From NCBI RefSeq assembly GCF_017581965.1, contig NZ_JAGEVF010000002.1, forward strand, positions 310,001-374,000: a stretch of DNA of 64,000 nucleotides, in the 5' to 3' direction. The stretch's first letter is position 1; every line of letters starts with the position of its first letter. Below, piece after piece: positions 28,174 through 37,234 of this stretch. The position numbers were made by a program, and so were the translations under genes. The notes beneath the pieces were generated by a model. It was not told where the DNA came from. It ran no database searches and was given only the letters and a program-made list of their open reading frames with translations. Source of the DNA: Winogradskyella pelagia. Its GTDB lineage: Bacteria > Bacteroidota > Bacteroidia > Flavobacteriales > Flavobacteriaceae.

Positions 28174-28987
28174 TGCCTTTGGATTCTAAAGATTCAATTT
28201 CTTCCTTATCCGTATTTTCGATGATATATACTTTTCCAATATTAGTCATATCATTAAACAACTTAACGTCTATGAGATAGGTGTCTCCACCAATGTCCGT
28301 AGTAAAGCTTTCTACTAAACCAATTTCAACGCCTTTAGGAAAAATAGCGGATTGTCCGCCAGATACAATGGTGTCGCCAACTTTTACAGGTGCAAATTTA
28401 GAAACGTCAACAAGTTCCATAACATTTGGAGATATGCCCTTCCAGGTTAAAGAGCCAAAATGATTTGTAGATTTTAGTTTAGCGTTAATCCGACTTTTTT
28501 TATTCAAAATTGATAATACAGTAGAGTAACCGTTACTTGTATTGTCAATTATTCCTATTATCCCTTTAGAATTTATTACTCCAAAATCAGAACGTATACC
28601 ATCTTTGGTTCCCTTGTTTAATGTAAGATAATTGTTAGTTAAAGCGTAGCTGTTCTTATAAACATCTGCTGTTGTAATACGATATCTTTGGTCACCTAAA
28701 ATAGAATCTATAGAGGTATTGCTAGAATCTGCTAATGTGTTTAGAAGTTGTTCTCTAAGGCGTTTGTTTTCCTCAGCTAGTACTTCATTCTGAGTTTTGA
28801 GAGAAAAATATTGGTCAACAGAATTTATGGTACCGTAAATTCCTCCAGTTAAAACATTGGCCGAATTAATAAATTGACTTTTATGGTAAGAATGAGACTG
28901 GATGGTCAGGGCAAACGAAACTCCAAATAGCAACAAAAACAAAAGAAACGTTTTGTTTCGAATAACAAAATTTATGATTTGTTGCAT
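28166..28987 (-). CDS. mreC: Rod shape-determining protein MreC
   Basis: A 273-residue protein with an N-terminal membrane helix (about 10-30), a periplasmic coiled coil (about 60-90) and two beta domains (about 105-255) with KGIIGIIDNTSNGYSTVLSI and VGDTIVSGGQSAIFPKG. It links MreB to PBP2 activation in rod-shape elongation. It lies 9 bases after mreB. Confidence 0.94.
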   Translation of the reverse strand: MQQIINFVIRNKTFLLFLLLFGVSFALTIQSHSYHKSQFINSANVLTGGIYGTINSVDQYFSLKTQNEVLAEENKRLREQLLNTLADSSNTSIDSILGDQRYRITTADVYKNSYALTNNYLTLNKGTKDGIRSDFGVINSKGIIGIIDNTSNGYSTVLSILNKKSRINAKLKSTNHFGSLTWKGISPNVMELVDVSKFAPVKVGDTIVSGGQSAIFPKGVEIGLVESFTTDIGGDTYLIDVKLFNDMTNIGKVYIIENTDKEEIESLESKGNE

Positions 28988-28996
28988 TAATTAGAA

Positions 28997-30025
28997 TTAT
29001 TTAATCAATACGCTTTTGTATTTAGGTAAATTTTTAAGCACAATTCCCGTACCTCTTACAACCGCTCTAAGTGGATCTTCTGCAATATATACAGGGAGGT
29101 CTGTCTTTTGTGATAGGCGTTTGTCCAAGCCCCTTAGCATTGACCCTCCTCCAGCGAGATAAATTCCTGTATTGTATATGTCAGCTGCTAATTCTGGTGG
29201 GGTTTGAGATAAGGTTTCCATAACAGAGTCTTCAATCCTAAGAATAGATTTGTCAAGTGCTTTTGCTATTTCTCTGTAAGATATTTGAACTTGCTTAGGT
29301 TTACCTGTAAGTAGGTCACGTCCCTGTACACTCATGTCTTCAGGAGGCAACTCAAGGTCCTCAGTGGCAGCACCAATTTGTATTTTAATTTTTTCTGCTG
29401 TACGGTCACCAACATATAAATTGTGTTGGGTTCTCATGTAGTATATGATATCGTTTGTAAAGACATCGCCAGCTACTTTAACTGATTTGTCACAGACTAT
29501 ACCGCCAAGGGCGATAACTGCAATTTCAGTCGTTCCACCACCAATATCTACAATCATATTGCCTTTGGGTTGCATAATGTCTACTCCAATACCAATAGCT
29601 GCCGCCATTGGCTCGTGAATTAAATATACTTCTTTTCCATTTACACGTTCACAAGACTCTTTAACCGCTCGCATTTCTACCTCTGTAATCCCTGAAGGAA
29701 TACAAACTACCATGCGGAGTGCGGGATTAAAGAACTTTTTTCTTAAAGCGGGAATATTTTTAATGAACAGGCTAATCATCTGTTCAGAAGCATCAAAATC
29801 TGCTATTACACCGTCTTTTAATGGCCTAATTGTTTTTATGTTTTCATGGGTTTTACCCTGCATCATGTTGGCTTCTTTTCCAACAGCGATTATTTTACCG
29901 CTTATTCTATCTCTTGCTACAATAGATGGGTTGTCTACTACAACTTTATCATTATGAATTATCAGGGTATTCGCCGTACCTAAATCTATGGCTATTTCTT
30001 CGGTTAAGAAATCAAAAAATCCCAT
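28997..30025 (-). CDS. mreB: Rod shape-determining protein MreB (bacterial actin)
   Basis: A 342-residue actin-like ATPase that polymerises along the membrane and positions the elongation machinery. ATP-site motifs include IDLGTANTLI near the N terminus, VDIGGGTTEIAVI (about 160), and AGGGSMLRGLD near the C terminus. The length is normal. It follows purH by 151 bases and leads mreC-mreD-mrdA-rodA. Confidence 0.96.
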   Translation of the reverse strand: MGFFDFLTEEIAIDLGTANTLIIHNDKVVVDNPSIVARDRISGKIIAVGKEANMMQGKTHENIKTIRPLKDGVIADFDASEQMISLFIKNIPALRKKFFNPALRMVVCIPSGITEVEMRAVKESCERVNGKEVYLIHEPMAAAIGIGVDIMQPKGNMIVDIGGGTTEIAVIALGGIVCDKSVKVAGDVFTNDIIYYMRTQHNLYVGDRTAEKIKIQIGAATEDLELPPEDMSVQGRDLLTGKPKQVQISYREIAKALDKSILRIEDSVMETLSQTPPELAADIYNTGIYLAGGGSMLRGLDKRLSQKTDLPVYIAEDPLRAVVRGTGIVLKNLPKYKSVLIK

Positions 30026-30176
30026 GTGCTATTATAAATTATTGGGGTTACTTTTATGTGTCTTTGCAGACGTAATGTAAATGTAATCAATTATACGATA
30101 AATCTTCTATTATAGACGTTTATTGGATTATATTTTATTAAACAGGCACAAGGACCAATACGGCATTAGGATTTGG

Positions 30177-31706
30177 CTAATGCTTGAAATGTCTGGTTCC
30201 TGTAAACACCATGGCCATGTTATTTTTATTGCAATAATCTATACTAAGTTGGTCTTTAATGGAGCCACCTGGTTGGATAACAGCCGTTATACCTGCATTA
30301 TCGGCAATCTCCACACAATCCGGAAATGGGAAAAAGGCATCACTTGCCATTACCGCACCATTTAAATCAAAATTGAAAGATTTAGCTTTGTGAATGGCTT
30401 GGTTAAGCGCGTCAACACGACTTGTTTGTCCGGTTCCACTAGCACATAATTGCTTATTCTTAGCTAGGACAATAGTATTTGATTTGGTATGCTTACAAAT
30501 CTTAGAGGCAAAAATCAAATCTTCAAGTTCTGATAAACTAGGTGTATTTTTTGTGACCGAATTTAAATCTTCAGGTGTGTCTGTTTTAGAATCCCGTTCT
30601 TGCACCAAGGCACCGTTTAAACATGTTCTTACAGTTGTTTTTGGAAGCTCAATATCATTGAGAATCAGGATAATTCTATTTTTCTTTCCTTTCAATATTT
30701 CAAGGGCCTCATTACTAAAAGATGGTGCAATCACAACTTCACAAAACAGCTTATGAATTTCTTCGGCAGTAGCTTTATCTATTTCAGTATTACTAATTAA
30801 AATACCACCGAATGCTGAAACTGGATCACCTGCCAAAGCATCTACATAAGCTTTATGTACCGTATTACGTTGTGCAAAACCACAAGCATTATTATGCTTT
30901 AAAATAGCAAAGGTTGGCGACTCGTTCTTGAATTCTAAAATTAAATTTACAGCAGCATCAACATCTAGAAGATTGTTATAGCTTAATTCCTTACCATGAA
31001 GTTTAGTAAACATAGCCTCAAAATCACCAAAGAAAAAACCTTTCTGATGTGGGTTTTCACCATAGCGTAATACCTTGCCTTCTGTTTCACTAATTTTTAA
31101 AACGGCAATATCATGGTTAGCATTAAAATAGTTAAAAATGGCAGTATCATAATTTGACGACACATTGAAGGATTTGGCGGCATATTGCTTTCTATCACCT
31201 TCAGAAGTTTCACCATTTTTTGTATTAAGTAGTTCTAAGAACTCCGCATAGTCGTTTACTGAGGACACACAAACAACATCAGCATAGTTTTTGGCGGCAG
31301 CTCTAATTAATGAAATACCTCCAATATCAATTTTCTCAATAATATCTTGATGGCTTGCACCAGAAGCAACAGTTTTTTCAAAGGGATATAAGTCAACAAT
31401 AACCAAATCTATTTGAGGTATTTCAAACTCAGCCAATTCAGACCTATCATTTGGGTTTTCCTGACGATTTAATATACCTCCAAAAACTTTTGGGTGTAGC
31501 GTCTTTACGCGTCCCCCAAGAATTGATGGGTAGGAGGTTACATCTTCAACAGGAACAACATCAATACCCAAATCCTTTATAAACTTTTCGGTACCACCAG
31601 TAGAATAGATAGTAACATTTAAATCGTTTAGTTTTTTAACTATTGGTTCTAATCCATCTTTGCTGAATACAGAAATCAGTGCCGAGGAAATGGTTTTGTT
31701 GCTCAT
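30177..31706 (-). CDS. purH: Bifunctional AICAR formyltransferase / IMP cyclohydrolase PurH
   Basis: Catalyses the last two steps of de novo IMP synthesis. The N-terminal cyclohydrolase (MGS-fold) domain shows YSTGGTEKFI, SYPSILGGRVKTLHPKVFGGIL and the C-terminal transformylase domain shows RYGENPHQKG, KHNNACGFA and QPGGSIKDQ ending in GTRHFKH. At 509 aa it is complete. It lies upstream of the mre operon in a fixed Bacteroidota order. Confidence 0.96.
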   Translation of the reverse strand: MSNKTISSALISVFSKDGLEPIVKKLNDLNVTIYSTGGTEKFIKDLGIDVVPVEDVTSYPSILGGRVKTLHPKVFGGILNRQENPNDRSELAEFEIPQIDLVIVDLYPFEKTVASGASHQDIIEKIDIGGISLIRAAAKNYADVVCVSSVNDYAEFLELLNTKNGETSEGDRKQYAAKSFNVSSNYDTAIFNYFNANHDIAVLKISETEGKVLRYGENPHQKGFFFGDFEAMFTKLHGKELSYNNLLDVDAAVNLILEFKNESPTFAILKHNNACGFAQRNTVHKAYVDALAGDPVSAFGGILISNTEIDKATAEEIHKLFCEVVIAPSFSNEALEILKGKKNRIILILNDIELPKTTVRTCLNGALVQERDSKTDTPEDLNSVTKNTPSLSELEDLIFASKICKHTKSNTIVLAKNKQLCASGTGQTSRVDALNQAIHKAKSFNFDLNGAVMASDAFFPFPDCVEIADNAGITAVIQPGGSIKDQLSIDYCNKNNMAMVFTGTRHFKH

Positions 31707-31732
31707 AATAATAGGTTGTCATTTTAATGCGG

Positions 31733-31740
31733 CAAAAATA
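31733..31740 (-). promoter_or_regulatory. Bacteroidota-type -7 box upstream of purH
   Basis: TATTTTTG on the minus strand matches TAnnTTTG and lies 26 bases before the purH ATG. In AT-rich sequence this match is only weakly informative. Confidence 0.4.
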
Positions 31741-31850
31741 CATATATTAGGACTGAAAAACGTGTGATTTGAAACAGTTTGTTTAAGATTTTTGTAACAA
31801 TGGATTGTTGAAAACGTCTAACCTTTAAATCCTAAATAAGGTATCTTGTA

Positions 31851-33101
31851 ATGCTAGTCTACCTAAGATTAATTAGAGAGAGCTTTTCTTTCGCTATTAC
31901 TGCGTTAAATAATAATAGGCTCAGGACTTTCCTTTCGTTATTGGGCGTTACGGTTGGTATTTTTTCAATTATTGCGGTTTTAGCAGCGGTTGATTCTCTT
32001 GATAGAAGTATTAGGGAAAATTTGGAGGGTATTGATACTAATACCATTTACATAATGAACATCTCTTTTGGACCAACAGATGTGCCAAAGTGGAAACGCG
32101 ATAATTTTGATCCTATTTCTTACGATGACTATAATTTTGTAAGAAAGAATATGTCTGATATTGAGGCCTCCGCTTATAGTATTTTTGGTTTAAGAGAAAC
32201 CGTAAGGTACCAAGCAGAGACACTTGGAAGTGTTAACATTGCTGCTGTTACACATGGTATTTATAATATAGAAAGATTAAAATTAGGGCAAGGACGGTTT
32301 TATACAGAATTAGAATCTGAGAAAGGTGCCCCTGTGGTGGTTATTGGCTATCGTTTGGCAGAAAATTTGTTTGGTAATGCAGAGCCATTAGGCAAGGAGA
32401 TAAGGATATTCGGTAGAAAACTAAGAGTGATTGGTGTATTGGAAAAGTATGGCGATGCCATAGGTGATTCTCCGGATGACACGGTTTACCTCCCTGTAAA
32501 CTTTGTTCGTGGTATAAGGAATACCGGAAAAACTGGATATCCAACGGCTATAGTGATAAAACCTAAAGCTAACGTTGATATTGATGCTTTTGAAGGTATC
32601 TTAACCCAAAAGTTTAGAATACACCGTGGCGTAAAAGCAGGTGATATCAATGATTTCTTTTTATCAAAACTTTCGGGCTTTGTTAATTTAATAGATAGCA
32701 TTATCACCAGTATGAACGTAATTGGATGGATGCTAAGCGGATTTTCTCTACTTGTTGGAGGTTTCGGAATAGCAAATATTATGTTTGTTAGCGTGAAGGA
32801 GCGAACTAATATTATCGGTATTCAAAAATCACTAGGCGCTAAAAATAAATTCATTCTTTTTCAATTTTTATTCGAAGCCATTATTCTCGCTTTGCTTGGT
32901 GGTCTTGTTGGGTTAGCCTTGGTGTGGCTTATTACTGTAGCAAGTTCATTTGCTATGGACGACTTCAAGTTTGTACTGTCTTTTACTAACATTATTATTG
33001 GAGTAGGTATCTCTAGCCTTATTGGTTTGGTGTCTGGTGTAATACCTGCCCTATCCGCCTCGCGTTTAGATCCAGTAGAAGCTATTAGAACAGGAATGTA
33101 A
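31851..33101 (+). CDS. MacB-like ABC transporter permease (first tandem copy)
   Basis: A 416-residue permease with an N-terminal helix (about 20-45), a periplasmic MacB-type core domain (about 50-270) and three C-terminal helices of the FtsX/MacB fold (about 285-405). GVTVGIFSIIAVLAAVDSL and GGFGIANIMFVSVKERTNIIGIQKSLGAK are family signatures. Such proteins form mechanotransmission-type ABC systems with a separate ATPase, but no ATPase gene is nearby. The next gene is a close paralog. The substrate is unknown. Confidence 0.9.
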   Translation: MLVYLRLIRESFSFAITALNNNRLRTFLSLLGVTVGIFSIIAVLAAVDSLDRSIRENLEGIDTNTIYIMNISFGPTDVPKWKRDNFDPISYDDYNFVRKNMSDIEASAYSIFGLRETVRYQAETLGSVNIAAVTHGIYNIERLKLGQGRFYTELESEKGAPVVVIGYRLAENLFGNAEPLGKEIRIFGRKLRVIGVLEKYGDAIGDSPDDTVYLPVNFVRGIRNTGKTGYPTAIVIKPKANVDIDAFEGILTQKFRIHRGVKAGDINDFFLSKLSGFVNLIDSIITSMNVIGWMLSGFSLLVGGFGIANIMFVSVKERTNIIGIQKSLGAKNKFILFQFLFEAIILALLGGLVGLALVWLITVASSFAMDDFKFVLSFTNIIIGVGISSLIGLVSGVIPALSASRLDPVEAIRTGM

Positions 33102-33176
33102 TTGCTTTCTTATTTAAGTTTTCTGTAACAGATTTCTTTTTTAAACAATTTATCTTTATCGAGATTTATTTAGGCT

Positions 33177-34430
33177 ATGCTAGTATACATCCGGTTATTT
33201 AAAGAAAGTTTTTCGTTTGCCTTTAGTGCGCTTGCAAATAACAAGCTAAGAACGTTTTTGTCTTTGCTTGGAGTTACTATAGGTATTTTTTCCATAATTG
33301 CTGTTTTAGCAGCTGTAGATTCTTTGGATAAAAACATTAAAGATCAATTAAGTGCTTTAGACAGCAACACCATGTATCTCTCTAGTTTTAGTTTTGGACC
33401 TACAGATGTACCAAGGTGGAAATGGAGAACATTTGATAAAATATCCTACACGGAATACAAATATTTGAAAGAGTCGCTCCCTCAGGTAGAAGAAATGGCC
33501 TATCAACTATTTGTACCCAGGGAGAGTATTAGGTACGAGTCAGAATTGATACAAAGTGTAAATACCGTTGCAGTGTCTAGTGAATTCTCCGACATTCAAC
33601 GCTTGGAGTTTAAAAAAGGTCGCTTTTATAATGAAATGGAATCCAATGCAGGAAGACCTGTCGTGGTTATAGGGTCTGAAATTGCGGATGCACTTTTTGG
33701 AGAATTAGAACCCATTGGAAGAAAAGTCCGTTTATACGGGCAAAAATTTACGGTTATTGGAGTTGTTAAAAAAGAAGGGTCTGGTTTGTTTGGGGATAGT
33801 AATGATATTTCAATTTTTTTGCCATCTAATTTTGTAAGAACACGTTATGGAGAGAACGTATCTTCAATGGTACCAGTGGTAATTATTAAACCAGAATCTA
33901 GTGTTAACTCTGATGACGTTGAAGCAGAACTTGTTCAATTATTGAGAAATAAACGCGGTCTACGACCTGATGAGGTTAACTCTTTCTTTATTAGTGTAGT
34001 AGAAGGTCTTCAGGATTTTATAGATGGTATTATTGGTAGTATGAATGCCATTGGTTGGGTCATCAGTATTTTTTCCTTGTTAGTTGGAGGTTTTGGTATC
34101 GCCAATATCATGTTTGTGAGTGTAAAGGAACGTACCAATATAATAGGTATCCAAAAATCACTTGGAGCAAAAAATAAATTTATTTTGTTTCAGTTTTTAT
34201 TCGAGGCGGTAATACTTGCCGTTGTGGGTGGCATAGTAGGCTTAATTATGGTTTGGTTTGGTACTTTAATCGCCTCTCAGGCAGCAGAAGATTTTGACTT
34301 TGTACTGTCGTTTAAAAATATGCTTATTGGGTTCTTCATTTCCTCTTTTATCGGTCTTATTTCTGGAGTTGTGCCGGCTATTTCTGCCTCAAGATTAGAT
34401 CCCGTAGAGGCTATACGTACAGGCATGTAA
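33177..34430 (+). CDS. MacB-like ABC transporter permease (second tandem copy)
   Basis: A 417-residue paralog of the permease at 31851, with the same layout: N-terminal helix, MacB-type periplasmic domain and three C-terminal helices. The last third is nearly identical in key blocks (SLLVGGFGIANIMFVSVKER, SASRLDPVEAIRTGM), whereas the periplasmic domain has diverged more. The two may pair as a heterodimer. Its 3' end abuts the convergent GAF gene with no spacer. Confidence 0.9.
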   Translation: MLVYIRLFKESFSFAFSALANNKLRTFLSLLGVTIGIFSIIAVLAAVDSLDKNIKDQLSALDSNTMYLSSFSFGPTDVPRWKWRTFDKISYTEYKYLKESLPQVEEMAYQLFVPRESIRYESELIQSVNTVAVSSEFSDIQRLEFKKGRFYNEMESNAGRPVVVIGSEIADALFGELEPIGRKVRLYGQKFTVIGVVKKEGSGLFGDSNDISIFLPSNFVRTRYGENVSSMVPVVIIKPESSVNSDDVEAELVQLLRNKRGLRPDEVNSFFISVVEGLQDFIDGIIGSMNAIGWVISIFSLLVGGFGIANIMFVSVKERTNIIGIQKSLGAKNKFILFQFLFEAVILAVVGGIVGLIMVWFGTLIASQAAEDFDFVLSFKNMLIGFFISSFIGLISGVVPAISASRLDPVEAIRTGM

Positions 34431-34907
34431 TTAGTAGATGTAGGTATCTACAGGTATTATTTTGCCTACTTTTTTACAAACGTATTCTAAAAAGCGCTCG
34501 TCCTCTTCTGTAAAAGGGTTAATTGTATTAGAATCTATATCTATTTGCCCAATGTTTTCACCATCAATAAAAATAGGAACTACTATTTCAGCTTTAACAG
34601 TTATACTGCAGGCAATATAATTATCTTGGGATTTTACATCTGGGACTACAAAGTTTTGGTTGCTAACGGCTACCTGTCCGCAAATTCCTTTACCAAAAGG
34701 GATTATGGTGTGGTCCGTTGGCGCCCCAACATAAGGTCCTAATTTTAACTCATCCCTGTCGCCATTTTTAAAATAAAACCCTACCCAATTATAGTATGGG
34801 ATATGTTTTTCTAATAACTCACAGATAAGTAGTAGTCGTTTATCAACACTTTTATTGTCTTGTGCTACGATAGACCTGATTTCTAGTTTTAATTCTTGTA
34901 GGCTCAT
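34431..34907 (-). CDS. GAF-domain protein resembling free methionine-(R)-sulfoxide reductase
   Basis: A 158-residue single GAF domain. Around the pocket it matches fRMsr enzymes: PFGKGICGQVAVSNQ (C76), NYIACSITVKAEIVVPI (C100, at the catalytic-Cys position) and GQIDIDSNTINPFTEEDE. The third Cys of well-studied fRMsr proteins, expected near residue 62, is absent (GAPTD). It may therefore reduce free Met-R-sulfoxide with two cysteines, or may have become a ligand sensor. The enzyme class is likely but not certain. Confidence 0.75.
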   Translation of the reverse strand: MSLQELKLEIRSIVAQDNKSVDKRLLLICELLEKHIPYYNWVGFYFKNGDRDELKLGPYVGAPTDHTIIPFGKGICGQVAVSNQNFVVPDVKSQDNYIACSITVKAEIVVPIFIDGENIGQIDIDSNTINPFTEEDERFLEYVCKKVGKIIPVDTYIY

Positions 34908-34996
34908 GGCGATATTTTCAGTAAAAGTATTTAATTTGGATAGTTTAAAAATATGGATTTCATAAATTTAACAACAAACTAACAAAGCTCCTCTAT

Positions 34997-35545
34997 TTGA
35001 AGTCAACTCTTATTAAATATAAGCTTGTATTTAAGTTCATTATCACCTTCGTGGCAGTTTACTCTTTTCTTACTTTGGCATATAATCAGTATTTGACTTT
35101 ATCTGATGGCTCTATGTATTACCCAGACTATCTTACCAACTTGGTCGCGAAGCAAACTCAAATCTTACTAGATAGTGTGGGGTATTCCTCTGAGGTTGTG
35201 CCACATCCAAATGAGCTTTCAATGAAAATTATCTTGAATGGAAAATTTGTAGCAACAATTGTTGAAGGTTGTAATGCCGTGAGTATTATTATCTTATTTC
35301 TGTCTTTTATTGTAGCCTTTTCAGGGCGGTTAAAAACAACGCTTCTATATGCACTTGCAGGCAGTATAATAATCTATGCATTTAATCTCGTTAGAATAGT
35401 AGTGTTATCAATAGGATTGTATCATTATCCTTGGAGACGAGAAATGCTGCATACAGTAATTTTTCCACTACTCATCTATGGGACGGTATTTTTACTCTGG
35501 ATGATTTGGGTAAATCGTTTTTCTAAATCTAGTGACCATGCCTAA
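34997..35545 (+). CDS. xrtF: Exosortase F (XrtF), flavobacterial membrane transpeptidase/protease
   Basis: A 182-residue, multi-helix membrane protein of the exosortase/archaeosortase superfamily. The three catalytic positions are visible: Cys92 in EGCNAVSI, Arg133 in NLVRIV and His152 in LHTVIFP. Exosortases process C-terminal sorting tails of surface proteins. The start is a TTG at 34997; the next ATG (residue 40) would delete the first helix. It overlaps the next gene, its usual partner. No protein with an obvious sorting tail is encoded in the window. Confidence 0.88.
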   Translation: MKSTLIKYKLVFKFIITFVAVYSFLTLAYNQYLTLSDGSMYYPDYLTNLVAKQTQILLDSVGYSSEVVPHPNELSMKIILNGKFVATIVEGCNAVSIIILFLSFIVAFSGRLKTTLLYALAGSIIIYAFNLVRIVVLSIGLYHYPWRREMLHTVIFPLLIYGTVFLLWMIWVNRFSKSSDHA

Positions 35546-35966
35546 TATTTTGAAATATAGTTTGGTTGTAGTTCTGTTTCTAGTGCTTGTTGCTATTCGA
35601 GCTTTTGAAGATGTCTTATTCTACGATCCATATCTGACTTTTTTTAAAAAGGATTACCTTTATATCGATAGCCCACGAAGAGAAGTAGCAAAACTTGTGA
35701 TGTTTACAAGTCTACGGTTTTTATTAAATACAATAGCTTCATTAGGCATTATTTACTTGTTACTTAAGGATAAGAGCATTTTAAAACTAGCAAGTTTATT
35801 ATACATGGCAGCATTCATTCTTTTGCTTATGCCTTTTCTGTATTTTGTAATTAACCCAAGGCAAGAAGATTATTATCTATTTTTTAATGTGAGACGTTTT
35901 TTAATTCAGCCTGTATTTTTAATGCTCTTTCTACCGGCGTTTTATTACTACAAACTAAACCGTTAA
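35538..35966 (+). CDS. Exosortase F system-associated membrane protein
   Basis: A 142-residue protein with about four hydrophobic helices (near 5-25, 50-70, 80-100 and 115-135). Landmarks are RAFEDVLFYDPYLTFF near the N terminus and a Phe/Tyr-rich end. Position and pattern match the small protein that accompanies XrtF in flavobacteria. I start at ATG 35538; a GTG two codons upstream is possible. It overlaps xrtF by eight bases, implying coupled translation. Its biochemical role is unknown. Confidence 0.85.
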   Translation: MPNILKYSLVVVLFLVLVAIRAFEDVLFYDPYLTFFKKDYLYIDSPRREVAKLVMFTSLRFLLNTIASLGIIYLLLKDKSILKLASLLYMAAFILLLMPFLYFVINPRQEDYYLFFNVRRFLIQPVFLMLFLPAFYYYKLNR

Positions 35967-36016
35967 GGCTTTTGTAATTTCTACTCGAAGTATATACTAT
36001 TTATTACCTTTACAGC

Positions 36017-36430
36017 GTGAAATTTTCTTTTTTACATAAAAGTGCATCATTAGTGCTAGCTGTCTTAGTTCTCTTTTCTACTATGTCCTTGACAGTAGAA
36101 AAGCACTTTTGCGGTGGCCAACTTATCGATGTCGCAGTTTTTACCAAATTGCACAGATGTGGCGACGGCATTTCCGAAATGCCTACTTTGGATACATTGA
36201 AGAAATCTTGTTGTAAGGATGAAGTTGATATCATAGAAGGTGTTACTAACCTTCACGTACCTTCTTTTCAGGATTTGGATGTAGATGGGCAAGACTTTGC
36301 TGTAGGTTTTATAATTACCTACTATAATTTAATTCTTAATGAGGACTCAAACCTAAGTGTTTTAAGGCACTACGAGCCGCCAAACCTAGTTAAGGAAATA
36401 TACCTTTTTAACGAAACATATATAATTTGA
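36017..36430 (+). CDS. HYC_CC_PP family protein, exported, cysteine-rich
   Basis: A 137-residue protein with an N-terminal hydrophobic segment (about 8-26) that may be a signal peptide or anchor. It has the family's defining pieces: H30-F31-C32, C48, vicinal C65-C66 (KSCCKDE) and PP at 121-122. The cysteines and His suggest soft-metal binding on the periplasmic side. The start is a GTG at 36017. It is the first gene of a cluster with HMA-domain proteins and a TonB-dependent receptor, so copper (or a related metal) is the likely ligand, by inference. Confidence 0.8.
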   Translation: MKFSFLHKSASLVLAVLVLFSTMSLTVEKHFCGGQLIDVAVFTKLHRCGDGISEMPTLDTLKKSCCKDEVDIIEGVTNLHVPSFQDLDVDGQDFAVGFIITYYNLILNEDSNLSVLRHYEPPNLVKEIYLFNETYII

Positions 36431-36446
36431 TTTTAAAGTTGTCCTA

Positions 36447-36469
36447 TTAGGCTTACATGTTGAGCCTAA
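36447..36469. other. Intercistronic inverted repeat in the metal cluster
   Basis: TTAGGCT (36447-36453) and AGCCTAA (36463-36469) form a perfect 7-bp stem with a 9-base loop between the HYC_CC_PP gene and the HMA-MauE gene. There is no T tract, so it is not a typical terminator. It could be an operator or an RNA processing/attenuation site. Confidence 0.4.
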
Positions 36470-36502
36470 CCATACTTTAGTTATAATCAAATTAAAACAC
36501 AA

Positions 36503-37231
36503 ATGACACATATATATAAAGTTACAGGAATGACCTGTAATGGTTGCAAAGCTTCAGTAGAATCGTCTCTAAGCACTTTAGATGCTGTAGAAAATGTAGC
36601 GGTAAATCTAGAGAAGGAAGAGGTTGAGATTTCTATGTCCAAGCATCTAAATCTGCAGCAGCTACAAGAAGTTTTAACAGATAAATACAATATTTCAAAA
36701 GTACAAGAATCTAATGTTTTTGAACAGAATAGTACAGTTAAGCCACAAGATCAAAATGAGCTCAAACAGCTTTTTCCTTTAGTACTAATTTTTGGGTACA
36801 TAACTGTTTCCGCCTCATTATTAAACATGAAAATGTGGAATACCACGGATTTTATGCTGGATTTTATGGGGTTATTTTATATCGTTTTCAGTTTTTTTAA
36901 ACTACTCGATTTAAAAGGTTTTCCAGAAAGTTTTAGAATGTACGACCCTCTGGCCAAACAACTGCCAATTTATGGCTGGGTATACCCCTTTATAGAAATA
37001 GCATTAGGACTCTTATTCCTATTCCGTTATAAAATTGATATAGCCTTAATTTTAACCTTAATAATTCTTGGCATTACAACAGTTGGGGTCACTAGGTCTT
37101 TAGTGGATAAGAAGTCAATAAGGTGTGCTTGTTTAGGTACTGCATTAAATTTACCTATGACCAAAGCTACCTTCATCGAAAATTCAATCATGATAATAAT
37201 GGCTGTAGTCATGTTGTTTAAAACCTTTTAG
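36503..37231 (+). CDS. HMA metal-binding domain fused to a MauE/DoxX-like membrane domain
   Basis: A 242-residue fusion. Residues 1-68 form a heavy-metal-associated domain with the metal-binding C12-x-x-C15 (GMTCNGC). A linker (69-88) leads to four or five membrane helices (about 90-240) of the MauE/DoxX type, with a CAC pair at C208/C210 before the last helix. MauE-type proteins act in thiol/disulfide or electron transfer in other systems. The fusion suggests delivery of copper or a similar ion to, or its redox handling at, the inner membrane. It ends three bases before the TonB-dependent receptor gene. Confidence 0.85.
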   Translation: MTHIYKVTGMTCNGCKASVESSLSTLDAVENVAVNLEKEEVEISMSKHLNLQQLQEVLTDKYNISKVQESNVFEQNSTVKPQDQNELKQLFPLVLIFGYITVSASLLNMKMWNTTDFMLDFMGLFYIVFSFFKLLDLKGFPESFRMYDPLAKQLPIYGWVYPFIEIALGLLFLFRYKIDIALILTLIILGITTVGVTRSLVDKKSIRCACLGTALNLPMTKATFIENSIMIIMAVVMLFKTF

Positions 37232-37234
37232 AAA

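Noticed and set aside
30123..30365. Small plus-strand ORF at the end of purH
   Set aside because: It lies mostly inside purH on the opposite strand and shows no conserved motif.
31851..34430. Tandem similar genes as a possible mobile-element duplication
   Set aside because: No terminal inverted repeats, target-site duplication or transposase; plain gene duplication is enough.
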